Source: Hordeum vulgare subsp. vulgare (Eukaryota > Streptophyta > Magnoliopsida > Poales > Poaceae). Taken from it: DNA of 64,000 nt. Under the pieces are notes generated by a model that was given only the letters and a program-made list of their open reading frames with translations, was not told where the DNA came from and did not search any database. Below, one piece after another: positions 12,501 to 21,353 of this stretch. A program made the position numbers and the translations under genes. Every line of letters begins with the position of its first letter. The first letter of the stretch is position 1. The stretch is taken from the NCBI RefSeq assembly GCF_904849725.1, contig NC_058518.1, positions 5,538,147 through 5,602,146 of the forward strand, read 5' to 3'.

Positions 12501-13149
12501 CGTTGAACCGGATGTCGACGTACTTGACCGACACCATCTCGAGCACGACGTAGGGGAAGACCCCGACGAAGCGGTTGTTGCTGACGTCGAACTCGTAGAG
12601 GATGGTGAGGCGCGCCATGCTCTTGGGGATGATGCCGCAGAAGCGGTTGGAGTTGATGTGGAAGAAGGCGAGGTCGGTGAGCAGGCCCAGCTCCGGCGGA
12701 AGGTATCCGGCGATGTCGGCGCCGTTGAGGTCGATCCCGGCAACCACGGTGGCGTTGGCGTCGTCCAGCGCCTGCGCGCAGACCACGCCGTTGTAGGAGC
12801 ACACGTCGGTGCCCACCCAGTTGCTGGTGAAGTTCTTGGGGTCGGAGTAGAAGGCCTTGCGCCAGGCCTGGAGCCCGATGTAGGCGCGCCGGAGCCGCCC
12901 GTTCGCGAAGGTCTTGCCGCCAGCGGCGGCCTTGTCGTCCATCTCCAGGTCCGAGGGGAGCTCGCCGTCCTCGCCAACGCCCACGCCATCCTCGCCGGCC
13001 TCGCTTATGGCCACCAGCTGGCGGTGCGCGATGTTCGAGGCCTCTTCCCTGGTGACGGCACGGGCAGAAGAGAGGAAGGCGGCAAGGAGGAGGAGGAGCG
13101 CGGCCGCAAGACGGCGGCCATCGGGCTGCAGCGGCCCGCGTTGATCCAT
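9580..13149 (-). CDS. Leucine-rich repeat extensin (LRX/PEX-like) cell-wall protein
   Basis: Intact single-exon gene encoding 1189 residues. LRX proteins sit in the plant cell wall: the LRR part binds partners (RALF peptides in studied members) and the extensin part anchors in the wall, supporting tip growth and wall integrity. Seen here are a signal peptide (residues about 1-31, Leu/Ala-rich), an N-terminal LRR cap with a Cys pair (about 90-125), roughly ten LRRs (about 130-370), a Cys-rich hinge (about 370-415), and a Pro-rich extensin domain to the end. The extensin domain is built from KVLPPPAP, SPPPP and KSPPPPAP units and closes with ASPPPPQFQGY. I chose the ATG at 13149 over an upstream in-frame ATG at 13236 because it starts directly at the signal peptide and because a TATA box lies between the two. 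A pollen-type (PEX) role is possible but not shown. Antisense Gly-rich ORFs across it are shadows. Confidence 0.9.
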   Translation of the reverse strand: MDQRGPLQPDGRRLAAALLLLLAAFLSSARAVTREEASNIAHRQLVAISEAGEDGVGVGEDGELPSDLEMDDKAAAGGKTFANGRLRRAYIGLQAWRKAFYSDPKNFTSNWVGTDVCSYNGVVCAQALDDANATVVAGIDLNGADIAGYLPPELGLLTDLAFFHINSNRFCGIIPKSMARLTILYEFDVSNNRFVGVFPYVVLEMVSVKYVDIRFNEFEGELPPALFDKEYDAIFVNSNRFVGPIPENIGNSTASVIVFANNKFVGCIPKSIGRMAKTLDEIIFLNNTLDGCMPLEIGMLKNTTVVDVSGNGLVGSLPKELSGCSKIEQLDVSRNVLTGVVHEAICELPALVNFSFASNFFESESAPCMPSDKSEVNLDDANNCLGTLRPAQKTALQCAPVLARPVDCSTHTCAGYTTPAKASPPEEAAMPPIIGPVKPSYPVAAPEPSVLPPIVGPARGSPPPPPKEEYASAPPPKEEYASAPPPKEEYASAPPPPSSGWLPLTPERNRAPPSEEYTPPVKVLPPPAPVKVLPPPASEKVLPPPAPVKVLPPPASEKVLPPPAPVKVLPPPAPEKVLPPPAPVKVLPPPAPEKVLPPPAPVKVLPPPAPEKVLPPPAPVKVLPPPAPVKVLPPPAPEKVLPPPAPEYRVLPPPPSVKVLPPPAPEKKVLPPPAPVKVLPPPPVKSPPPPAPVSSPPPPVKSPPPPAPVSSPPPPVKSPPPPAPVYSPPPPVKSPPPPAPVSSPPPPVKSPPPPAPVYSPPPPVKSPPPPAPVSSPPPPVKSPPPPAPVYSPPPAPKKAPPTETPVIPPKEKAMPPPTPAKTPSPPVEEYEPPAKHTESLPPPVKSSPPKEHTPEKSLPPPAPVSSPPPPVKSPPPPAPVSSPPPVPVKPPPAPVSSPAPAPVKVLPPPAPEKVLPPPTPVKVLPPPAPEKVLPPPAPVKPPPAPVSSPPPPVKSPPPPAPEKVLPPPAPVKVLPPPTPVKVLPPPAPEKVLPPPAPVKPPPAPVSSPPPPVKSPPPPAPEKVLPPPAPVKVLPPPTPVKVLPPPAPVKPPPAPVKSPPPPAPVSSPPPPVKSPPPPAPVYSPPPVPVKPPPAPVSSPPPPVKSPPPPAPVSSPPPPVKSPPPPAPVSSPPPAPVLLPPPAKSTPPPVKEEPQPPPSESLPPPKFDEFIMPPVVSAKYASPPPPQFQGY
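9720..11640 (-). repeat. Tandem-repeat block encoding the extensin domain
   Basis: Degenerate units of about 24-33 bp encode alternating VKVLPPPAP and EKVLPPPAP (mainly 10900-11600, with interspersed blocks near 10020-10460) and SPPPPVKSPPPPAPV units (the remainder). Proline and hydroxyproline-prone runs alternate with Lys or Glu. Such blocks are prone to length change by unequal crossing over, so copy number may vary between accessions and may be misassembled. Confidence 0.8.
11671..11760 (-). repeat. Three perfect 30-bp direct repeats inside the LRX gene
   Basis: Units at 11671-11700, 11701-11730 and 11731-11760 are identical and encode three copies of a 10-residue KEEYASAPPP-type unit at the start of the extensin domain. 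The Tyr in each could take part in wall cross-linking. Perfect identity suggests recent duplication. They are coding repeats, not a CRISPR array. Confidence 0.9.
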
Positions 13150-13213
13150 CGGCGAACTGGTTGTCGTCGTCGGTCCGGCAATGTGTGATGCCCACCGCCT
13201 CCCTCGTTCCGGC

Positions 13214-13221
13214 GATATATA
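13214..13221 (-). promoter_or_regulatory. TATA box of the LRX gene
   Basis: On the minus strand the sequence reads CTATATATCG about 65 bp upstream of the chosen ATG (13149). Transcription would be expected to start about 30 bp downstream of it, leaving a 5' UTR of about 30-40 bases. This rules against the upstream in-frame ATG at 13236, which would lie upstream of the box. Confidence 0.6.
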
Positions 13222-13587
13222 GGAACAGCTATGCATGCGTGCTAGCGTGTTCGTCGGTGGCGTCGATCAAGATGGATGGCCGGTGTGGCAAGGTCTCGCC
13301 GTGGAGGGCTGCGCTCGTTCGGCGGCGCGAGGTTGGAGGAGAGGTCGGAGAGAAACAAGGAGTGGTTACACGGCCCATCTTCCATCTTCCATGGCGTACG
13401 TACGTGTTCCTTCTTCCTTGCATGCATGCATGCAAGAGTTCCATTTCACTGCCGTGGCTAGTGGCAAGTGGCAACCGAGATTGACGCCATGGCCGGCTTA
13501 TAAAATTTTAAATATGCATATATAGCTTTTGGATATAATAAGTCTAACTTATGATCCTTCTGAACATTTTAATTCGGGTGAAAAAGC

Positions 13588-13621
13588 GTCAAAACATGAC
13601 CAATATTGGCCATGTTTTGAC
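13588..13621. repeat. 34-bp near-perfect palindrome
   Basis: The outer arms GTCAAAACATG and CATGTTTTGAC are exact inverted copies, and the centre CCAATATTGG is itself a palindrome. Only one base pair of the whole 34 bp is mismatched. It lies about 370 bp upstream of the LRX TATA box in AT-rich DNA. It could be a protein-binding site, a MITE core or a cruciform-prone remnant. Confidence 0.7.
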
Positions 13622-13725
13622 ATATTTGAAATTACGAGCTTCGAAACGCTTGGTGCAAGTTAGTAAAACTTCATGAAACCATGAAACATTGTCACATACA
13701 TTTAAATTCTACAAGTCATGTATCT

Positions 13726-14642
13726 CCATGAGATTTCACTAAAATAAATTGAATACGTCCGAACTAATCATTTTTTGTCATTCTTTCTGAAATATATTTT
13801 TAGTTAATTTTTAGACAATGAGATGTTTTTCAATTTTATTGGAATATGACAGAAATATTTGAAAGTTGCGTGATTTTATTCGGAAATAGAATGCAATACG
13901 AAGAAAAATTAAGTTTCATATGATTATCTCTGAATTATATTTATCAACTTCTTCAATGCAATAACATATTTGGTTCATGTATGAAATAATATTTACATTT
14001 GATTGAATATGACCAATCTAATAAAAAAATCATTGTGCTTGAAGAAATATTTAACTTTTTTTCAAATATCAAAACATTTGATAGTTGTATAAAAATGTTT
14101 CAGAATTTCATTGGATGTGACTAACATATTCGAAATTTGAGTGACATCATTGTGAGATGTCTATATAATTGAATGGCATATGATTATTTGTGTGGTTATT
14201 TATTTATGAATTATATATTTCATTTTTTCCAAACAATCCAATATTTGGTACCATTGTGAAATGTTTCAAGTCTATTTAATATGAAAATAATAATTGATAT
14301 TAATTAGAAATATCTATGAGATGTTGGCTATATAGATTCTAAGATGTAACTAAAACCATAAAAATATGTGTGGTTATTTATAAATTATCCTTTAAAAATG
14401 AAAATGGAATTTAAGTAACAAAGTTAATAGATGTGAAGAAAAATAATTAGTTTTTGAATGACAAGAAACAATTTAACAAATTTGGATCACAATATGTCTC
14501 ATGATTTGTTTGAGACATTTCATTGAAATGACGAGTTCTTTATTACCTCTATGAAATGTTTCTAAAATTATTTGAAACAACGACTCAAAAAGTGTAAAAC
14601 ATGGTTAGATTCATATGCTTGCAACTCTCTCCATAAATATAA
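13726..14642. repeat. AT-rich duplicated segment, copy 1
   Basis: About 0.92 kb, matching copy 2 (14826-15753) in the same orientation at a nearly constant offset of 1100 bp, with scattered substitutions and small indels. No ORF. It begins at CCATGAGATTTC and ends at a shared CTCTCTCCAT...ATATAA. The copies are separated by a truncated Copia LTR piece. Confidence 0.88.
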
Positions 14643-14825
14643 TGTCGGGGAACGTTGCATGGAAAACAAAAAAAATTCCTACGCACACGAAGACCTATCA
14701 TGATGATGTCCATCTACGAGAGGAGATTTGGATCTACGTACCCGAGTAGATCGCACAGCAGGAAACATTAAGAAACGCGGTTGATGTAGTGGAACGTCTT
14801 TACGTCCCTCGATCAGCCCCACGAA
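14643..14825 (-). repeat. Truncated Copia LTR end at the duplication junction
   Basis: Starts TGTCGGGGAACGTTGCATGG and follows the reverse-oriented LTR ends at 51686 and 58484 for about 183 bp, then stops abruptly where copy 2 of the duplicated segment begins. It belongs to the same LTR subtype as the decayed-pol element. No internal region and no second LTR remain. Confidence 0.85.
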
Positions 14826-15753
14826 CCATGAGATTTCACTAAAATAAATTGAATATGTCCGAACTAATCATTTTTTGTCATTCTTTATGAAATATATTTT
14901 TAGTTAATTTTTAGACAATGAAATGTTTTTCAATTTTATTGGAATATGACAAAAATATTTGAAAGTTGTGTGATTTTTTTGTGATTTTATTCGGAAATTA
15001 AATGCAATATGAACAAAAATTATGTTTCATATGATTATCTTTGAATTATATTTATCAACTTCTTCAATGCAATAAAATATTTGGTGCATGTATGAAATAA
15101 TATTTACATTTGATTGAATATGACTGATCTAATGAAAAATTCATTGTGCTTCATGAAATATATATTTATTTATTTTCAAATATCAAAACATTTGATAATT
15201 GTATAAATATGTTTTAGAATTTCATTGGAATGTGACTAAAATATTTGAAATTTGAGTGACATCATCGTGAGGTGTCTATATAATTGAATGACATATAATT
15301 ATTTATGTGATCATTTATCTATGAATTATATATTTTAATTTTTCCAAACAATCCAATATTTGGTACCTTTGTGAAATGTTTCAAGTCTATTTAATATGAA
15401 AATAATAATTGATATATTAAATAGAAATATCTATAAGATGTTGGCTACATAGATTCTAATATGTAACTAAAGCCATAAAAATATGTGGGATTATTTATGA
15501 ATTATCCTTTAAAAAATGGAATTTAAGTAAGGAAGTTAATAAATGTGAAGAAAAATAATTAGTTTTTGAATGACATGCAATAATTTAACAAATTTGAATC
15601 ACAATATGTCTCACAATTTGTTTGAGACATTTCATTGAAATAACGAGTTCTTTATTACCTCTATGAAATGTTTCTAAAATTATTTGAAACAATGACTCGA
15701 AAGTGTAAAACATGGCTGGATTCATATGCTTGCAACTCTCTCCATCAATATAA
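14826..15753. repeat. AT-rich duplicated segment, copy 2
   Basis: Direct repeat of 13726-14642. Its right end runs into the C-terminal end of the B3 pseudogene reading frame (stop at about 15745-15747). This suggests copy 2 holds the original right-hand context, and that copy 1 carries the point where the LTR had inserted. Confidence 0.85.
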
Positions 15754-16380
15754 CACCTGACACAAAAATATATGTTGGAATATTGCCTTGCATATGCACA
15801 TGGATTCATCTCGGTGTGAGACAAAGCCAAAAGGAGAGGAGAAAGAGCCCGAGGGCACTGGCATCATCTCGTGCTGGTAGTGCCTGCGCCACATGGTTTG
15901 GTCGAACACCTTCACGGTGAGCACAACATCTCCGTCGTAGTTGAAGACAAGGAAGTGCCCGAGCCGAAGATCATGGGCGCGGGCGAACTGCTCTCATCCG
16001 TGCCCTAGGTACATGTGGTCGGCGGTGTCGAACATCACCACTACGTCCCACAGCCTGCGACTCCCGTTGTCGGTCTCCCATGGGTTCACTTTCTGGGGCT
16101 CACGATCGTCGAGCATCTTTGCAAACTTGTCACGCAGCCTCTGCAATGAGGGTCAAGGAGTGATTAGTTGTGTCGATCAAGCATTAGAAAGTAGAATGAT
16201 GATAAAGAGATGAGTGAAGGGGATATCTCGTCTTGTATATATGTGCACAGTGGAGAATTTCTTAACTATGATCTCGAAGAACTCAAAACCTTCCAAGACG
16301 GCCATCTCACTTGGCGTGGCAGAGCGCAACCAGGGGTGGCGGCTTCCCCCCTCTCTCAAAAGTAGCGATCTAACAAACAA
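15745..16380 (-). pseudogene. B3 DNA-binding domain gene (REM-like) with one stop codon
   Basis: B3 proteins are plant nuclear transcription regulators that bind DNA. Two exons are visible. Exon 1 (16380-16249) includes FEFFEIIVKKFST. A 108-bp intron (16248-16141) has canonical GT and AG ends. Exon 2 starts at 16140 with RLRDKFAKML and continues with LWDVVVMFD, then FARAHDLRLGHFLVF and VKVFD, the usual order of B3 core strands. The frame is open across the splice except for TGA at 15996-15994, exactly where B3 proteins have a Trp before the EQF-type helix, so TGG to TGA is likely. Downstream residues are intact. The start could be the ATG at 16305 or the one at 16380. No second B3 domain is visible, so the gene may also be truncated. 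Confidence 0.75.
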
Positions 16381-17859
16381 TTACTATTGCATTGTAATTA
16401 AACAACAAGTTACCATAATAATGCTGCAAACAGATCATGCATCTCAACTCTCAAGCAACTCTTGATATAAAACTGATGAAATATCATTCAGTATTGGTAA
16501 ATGAAATAAAATGCATAAACTTGAGTAAGCATTTAATCGGTTGAATTTATTTGAAAATTTCAATGATGACGACAGTAGCACGTGTGCAATCATTCAAGTA
16601 ACAATTTCAGATATGCAAAACAAATATGGAGTGACAAGGTCTCTCCTCTTTGGCATCCTGCTAATGCCACTCATGCATCGGAGCCACTGACGCCACTCCT
16701 TGGACCCTAATCGAATCCTAATTGAACTCCAATTGAATCCTAATCCATTAAAACTAGGCGGCAACTTTGAACTATGAAATCCTAATCCATTTGATTCAAA
16801 CCCTCGAATCTAATCCAATCCAATCTAAACAGCAGCAGGAAACCAACAGATTCATACCTACAAAAGGAAAGGAAGGATACGACGGTGGTGGGAGAGGAAG
16901 GATTCGACGATGGCGGGTAGGAGAGGAAGGGGTCTATGGCGGCTACAGTGGGAGAGGATGGAGTCGACAACAGCTGCAGTGGGATCGAATGAGTCGTAGG
17001 AGAGGAGGAGTTAGTCGAATGAAAAAAAGGTAAAGGAGAGTACGAGGGTCCCACTTGTCGGTGAGGTCTGTTTGAGATCTAGTTTTCCATATACTCAAAA
17101 TTTCCGGTATAGAACCGATTGTTCCTCTCTAGCTGAGTGGTAGTGGACAACTGAAATAAGCATTCTATTGTGGGTTCGAGTCCCCAGAGGAGCATATCAT
17201 TTTTGTACTAAATTCAGTTAGCTCAATGGTATTTATATTTAGTTAACTTTACAAAATTTAGAACTATTTTTGCATAATTGAACAACTAATCATAACAACC
17301 AATGTTTTGTCATTTCTACCCAGATATAACAAGCATAACAAGTGTTTCGCAGAACAAAGGATATCTTAACAAAATGCATAGATATATATACGAAGTGTTT
17401 TGCATCGAAATGTTGATGCCCACAAAAGGAAATCAAATGTGTTCCATTTTGTTCTGCCTCTCGACCACTGCAGCCATCGGGATCACATTACTACAGCCAT
17501 CAGGACCACATCACTACAACCATCAGGATCTTCAAGTATTTTAAATGCATTTTGCTACCAGGAGAGAATTGTAGTACATCAGGATCACCATGCATATGTA
17601 CAAGAAGAAAAACTAGAGAGAATTTCAAGGTAAATTATAGTATATTAGGATCACCATGCATAGTATTAGGTCACCAAGGAGTCAAAAGTTACCTTCATGT
17701 CCATTCATTACTCAGCATTATTGATACCAAAACGACGAACTCTATGCCCACTCCTGTTTTCCCCATCGCCACTACGATGTTGCAGCATAGTATGATTAGT
17801 CATGTTTTCATCATACCCACTTTTTTTTTCTCAACGCCTTCAACAAATATAGCATCAAC
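16381..17859. other. Low-copy spacer, no clear gene
   Basis: AT-rich sequence with a GA/purine-rich patch (about 16860-17040) whose ORFs on both strands are low-complexity. A tRNA-like segment lies at 17123-17192. No other feature can be supported. Confidence 0.4.
17123..17192 (+). other. tRNA-like sequence (degenerate tRNA or SINE head)
   Basis: It has a box A-like TAGCTGAGTGG (17130-17140) and a perfect box B, GGTTCGAGTCC (17173-17183). The ends TCCTCTC and CAGAGGA can pair at six of seven positions. The anticodon and T stems are poor and position 33 is not T, so it is unlikely to be a working tRNA. A tRNA pseudogene or the head of a SINE fits better. Confidence 0.35.
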
Positions 17860-18690
17860 GAGCACACGTTCCTGGTCCCTTCGTACTCTCGTTTGCACGA
17901 GAACTTCCATAGAGTCATCATCAGCTTGCACATGAACTTATGTAGACTCATCATCCTAGTATGTTAGTCCACTACCACTGGGGTCCTTTTCCATTGCAGT
18001 TTCAGTCACGCTCCAGAAGTGTCTATGCTCGAACTTTTGCACAACTCGACATTTTACGTGCAAAAGGGTGTCTTGCAGGTAGGACAACATTGCTGCTTGT
18101 GATGTTAGAATAAAGGGATCATTCTTATACCAACACCCTGTAGTGTTGATGCTTTTAAGTGCCCATCATATTTAACTCATCTCTTCTTCTTTCCACCAAG
18201 ATCAAACCACTCACATCAAAATAAGACAACTAAGCGATTGATGCCTCTGCTAGAGTTATACCGCACCTTAACAATGCTTCTCAGTTGACCATAGAAGTCA
18301 ATATTCTCACCATCATGTGACCCTTCAGTGATGATTCCACTATTCCGTGTCTTTCTTTTTTCCTCACGGTCACCAGTGTGGTACCGGACACCGTCAACAA
18401 TGCATGCCGAATACAGTCTCATTCGCTTATCCGGTACGCATGCCAAAGGAAATAAATAATCACCGACCTTCTTCTCCTCATGAAACTTTCCAATCTGCAC
18501 AAATAAACCATTTAGCAACAATGGTATTTAAAAGTTGGTGAATAACACAAAAAACATAAAACATGTGGCTAAAGATCTCACATGATTCTTAAACCATTTA
18601 GCAAATCCCTTAGCAACCCTTTTATTAACATGAATGTGGATTTCTTCCTGATTCGACTCTTCCTTGCATCTCAGGCAATTCCAACAAACC
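17860..18690 (-). pseudogene. CACTA (En/Spm)-type transposon protein remnant, DUF4216-like
   Basis: On the minus strand an exon ending KGFAKWFKNH (to 18582) is followed by an 87-bp GT-AG intron (18581-18495). An exon then runs from 18494 with LFPLACVPDKRMRLYSACIV, VRYHTGDR, KTRNSGI, FYGQLRSIVKVRY and VVLF. This order matches the C-terminal DUF4216-like domain of plant CACTA second proteins (NSG motif, then YYG-type motif, then LF-CEWF). A TGA follows VVLF (about 18216), then CEWFDLGGKKKR and further weak matches in shifted frames down to about 17860. Terminal CACTA repeats are not visible. It may be an internal scrap of such a transposon. Confidence 0.55.
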
Positions 18691-19139
18691 AAGTGAGTTA
18701 AAACATTAGGCTAGTGCCTACCATGTGTTTCTCTTGCAAAACCCCAAGGCCTATCTAAGATCTCTTCTATTCTTTCGTTATTCGAGGTTGGGGCGATGTG
18801 TTGGCAAGTATCTCCTTTGGCTAGAGTTATATAAAGGGGGAGAAGTGTTAAGATATTAATTACATAATGTAATTAAGGGGAAAATCTTCCCTTGCCCAAA
18901 CTGTCGGGCATGTCCTTCCTGCAACCGACGTGACTCCCCCCGTCCTAAAACGACGCCTCTTCCAGATTGTTGTGCCTCTCCAGGGGATATATATACTCCT
19001 TGTAAACATCGATGAATGACACTCGTTCACTGTTGATTTAAAAGACGTTATCAACACGACCTTTGTTGACGAATTGCAACTTGCGAACCTCTTGTTGGGG
19101 TCATGATGTCTTACACGCTGATGACTTGATATAGTTGAG
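18691..19139. other. Unassigned stretch, possibly a Copia LTR remnant
   Basis: It contains TATA-like tracts (TTATATAAAG at about 18827 and GATATATATACT at about 18982) and a possible LTR end, CGTTATCAACA (about 19044-19054), just upstream of the Copia integrase fragment. I cannot find a matching second copy in the window. Confidence 0.35.
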
Positions 19140-19388
19140 GCCAAGTACATATCACAGTTCTTCCCCTCTGGAATTGGTACATGGAAATCCTCCTATCATT
19201 TCCCATGTGTGTAAGTTCGGATGTGCCGCCTACATGCCGATCTCACCACCACAACGGACATCTATGGGCCCACATAGAAAGCTAGGGATCTATGTGGCGT
19301 ACAAATCACCGTTGATTATTAAGTATCTGGAACCCCTTACTGGGGATCTGTTCACAGCCCGTCACACCGATTGCATATTCAATGGGCC
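19140..19388 (+). pseudogene. Old host Copia element: integrase C-terminal fragment, left part
   Basis: The open frame includes KFGCAAYMPISPPQ, GPHRKLGIYVAYKSP and YLEPLTGDLFTARH, typical of the region after the Copia integrase core in a lineage distinct from the Angela-like elements. It stops abruptly at 19388, where Angela-like sequence begins. The continuation of the same protein resumes at 28380. It is therefore the oldest visible layer of the nest. Confidence 0.75.
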
Positions 19389-19591
19389 CACATCAAGCGC
19401 CGCTACAACTCCATCCAGGACCATGTCCAAACTGGAGTGATAGATATTTGTAAAGTACACACGGATCTGAATATTGCAGACCCGTTGACTAAACCTCTTC
19501 CACGAGCAAAACATGATCAACACCATGATGCTATGGGTGTTCGATACATCACAATGTAACTAGATTATTGACTCTAGTGCAAGTGGGAGAC

Positions 19592-21353
19592 TGTTGGAAA
19601 TATGCCCTAGAGGCAATAATAAAATGGTTACTATCATATTTCCTAGTTCATGATAATCGTCTATCGTTCATGCTATAATTGTATTAACAGGAAACAGTAA
19701 TACATGTGTGAATGAATAGATCACAATGTGTCCCTAGCAAGCCTCTAGTTGGCTAGTTCGTTAATCAATAGATGATCATGGTTTCCTGAGCATCGACATT
19801 GGATGTCATTGATAACGGGATCACATCATTGGGAGAATGATGTGGTGGACAAGACCCAATCCTAAGCCTAGCACTAGATCGTATTGTTCGTATGCTAATG
19901 CTTTTCTAATGTCAAGTATCTTTTCCTTCGACCGTGAGATTGTGCAACTCCCGGATACCGTAGGAGTGCCTTGGGTGTATCAAACGTCACAACGTAACTG
20001 GGTGACTATAAAGGTGCACTACGGGTACCTCCGAAAGTGTCTGTTGGGTTGGCACGAATCGAGATCGAGATTTGTCACTCCGTGTGACGGAGAGGTTTCT
20101 CTGGGCCCACTCGGTAGAACATCATCATGAGCTCAATGTGACTAAGGAGTTAGTCACACGATGACGTGCTACAGAATGAGTAAAGAGACTTACCGGTAAC
20201 GAGATTGAACAAGGTATAGGTATACCGACGATCGAATCTCGGGCAAGTTCTATACCGACAGACAAAGGGAATCGTATACGGGATTGATTGAATCCTTGAC
20301 ATCGTGGTTCATCCGATGAGATCATCGTGGAGCTAGTGGGATCCACCATGGGTATCCAGACCCCGCTGATGGTTATTGGCCAGAGAGGTGTCTCGGTCAT
20401 GTCTGCCTGTCTCCCGAACCCGTAGGGTCTACACACTTAAGGTTCGATGACGCTAGGGTTATAGGGAATTGTTATACGAGATTACCGAAAGTTGTTAGGA
20501 GTCCCGGATGAGATCCCGGACGTCACGAGGAGCTCCGGAATGGTCCGGAGGTAAAGATTGATATATAGGACGGATGGTTTCGGACACCGGAAGTGTTTCG
20601 GGCATCACCGGTAACGTACCGGGACCACCGGGACCACCGGAGGTGGTCCCGGGGGACCACCGAAGGGGGGCTGCGACCCCAAGAGGTAAGATGGGCTAAG
20701 TGGGGGTGGGAACCAGCCCCTAGTTGGGCTGGTGCGCCTCCCCACTCAGCCCATGGCGCAGGGGAAAGAAAAAGAGGGGGGAACCCTAACTTAGGTGGGC
20801 CTTAGGCCCACCAGAGGGGTGCGCCACCCCCTCCTCCCCATCTGGCCGCCACACCCCCCATCTGGGAGGGCTGCCGCACCCCCTAGGGTGGGAACCCTAG
20901 GGGTGTCACCCCCTCTCCCCTTCCCCTATATATAGTGGGCACTTTTGGCCTTTGGAGGACACAGTTTTCCCTCTCCCTCGGCGCAGCCCTGCACTTCTTC
21001 CTCCTCCTCTCTGCCGGCGCTTGGCGAAGCCCTGCCGGGAGACCTCGTCTCTCCACCAACACCACGCCGTCGTGTTGCTGGTCTTCTTCCCCAACCTCTC
21101 CCTCCTCCTTGCTGGATCAAGGTGCGGGAGACATCACCGGGCTGCACGTGTGTTGAACGCGGAGGTGCCGTTGTTCGGCACTAGATCGGAATCGCTGCAA
21201 GTACGACTCCATCAACCGCGTTCTAGCAACGCTTCCGCTTAGCGATCTTCAAAGGTACGAAGATGCTCTTACCCCTCTCTCGTTGCTGGTCTCTCCATAG
21301 GAAGATCTGAACATGCGTAGGAAAATTTTGAATTTATGCTACGTTACCCAACA
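19592..21353 (+). repeat. LTR of the Angela-like tandem (middle)
   Basis: 1762 bp, from TGTTGGAAATATGCCC to GTTACCCAACA, with a TATA box at about 20927-20934. It differs from the LTR at 26640 by scattered substitutions and an extra 22 bp in a GGGACCACC repeat near 20640. The Gly/Pro-rich and Ser-rich ORFs inside are LTR shadows. Confidence 0.93.

Noticed and set aside
9641..12553. Long plus-strand Gly-rich ORFs opposite the LRX gene
   Set aside because: They are the antisense of proline codons (CCN read as NGG). The minus strand gives a signal peptide, LRRs and an extensin domain, so the plus-strand ORFs are shadows.
11630..13195. Arg-rich 521-residue minus-strand ORF
   Set aside because: An out-of-frame reading of the GC-rich LRX coding region, with no domain.
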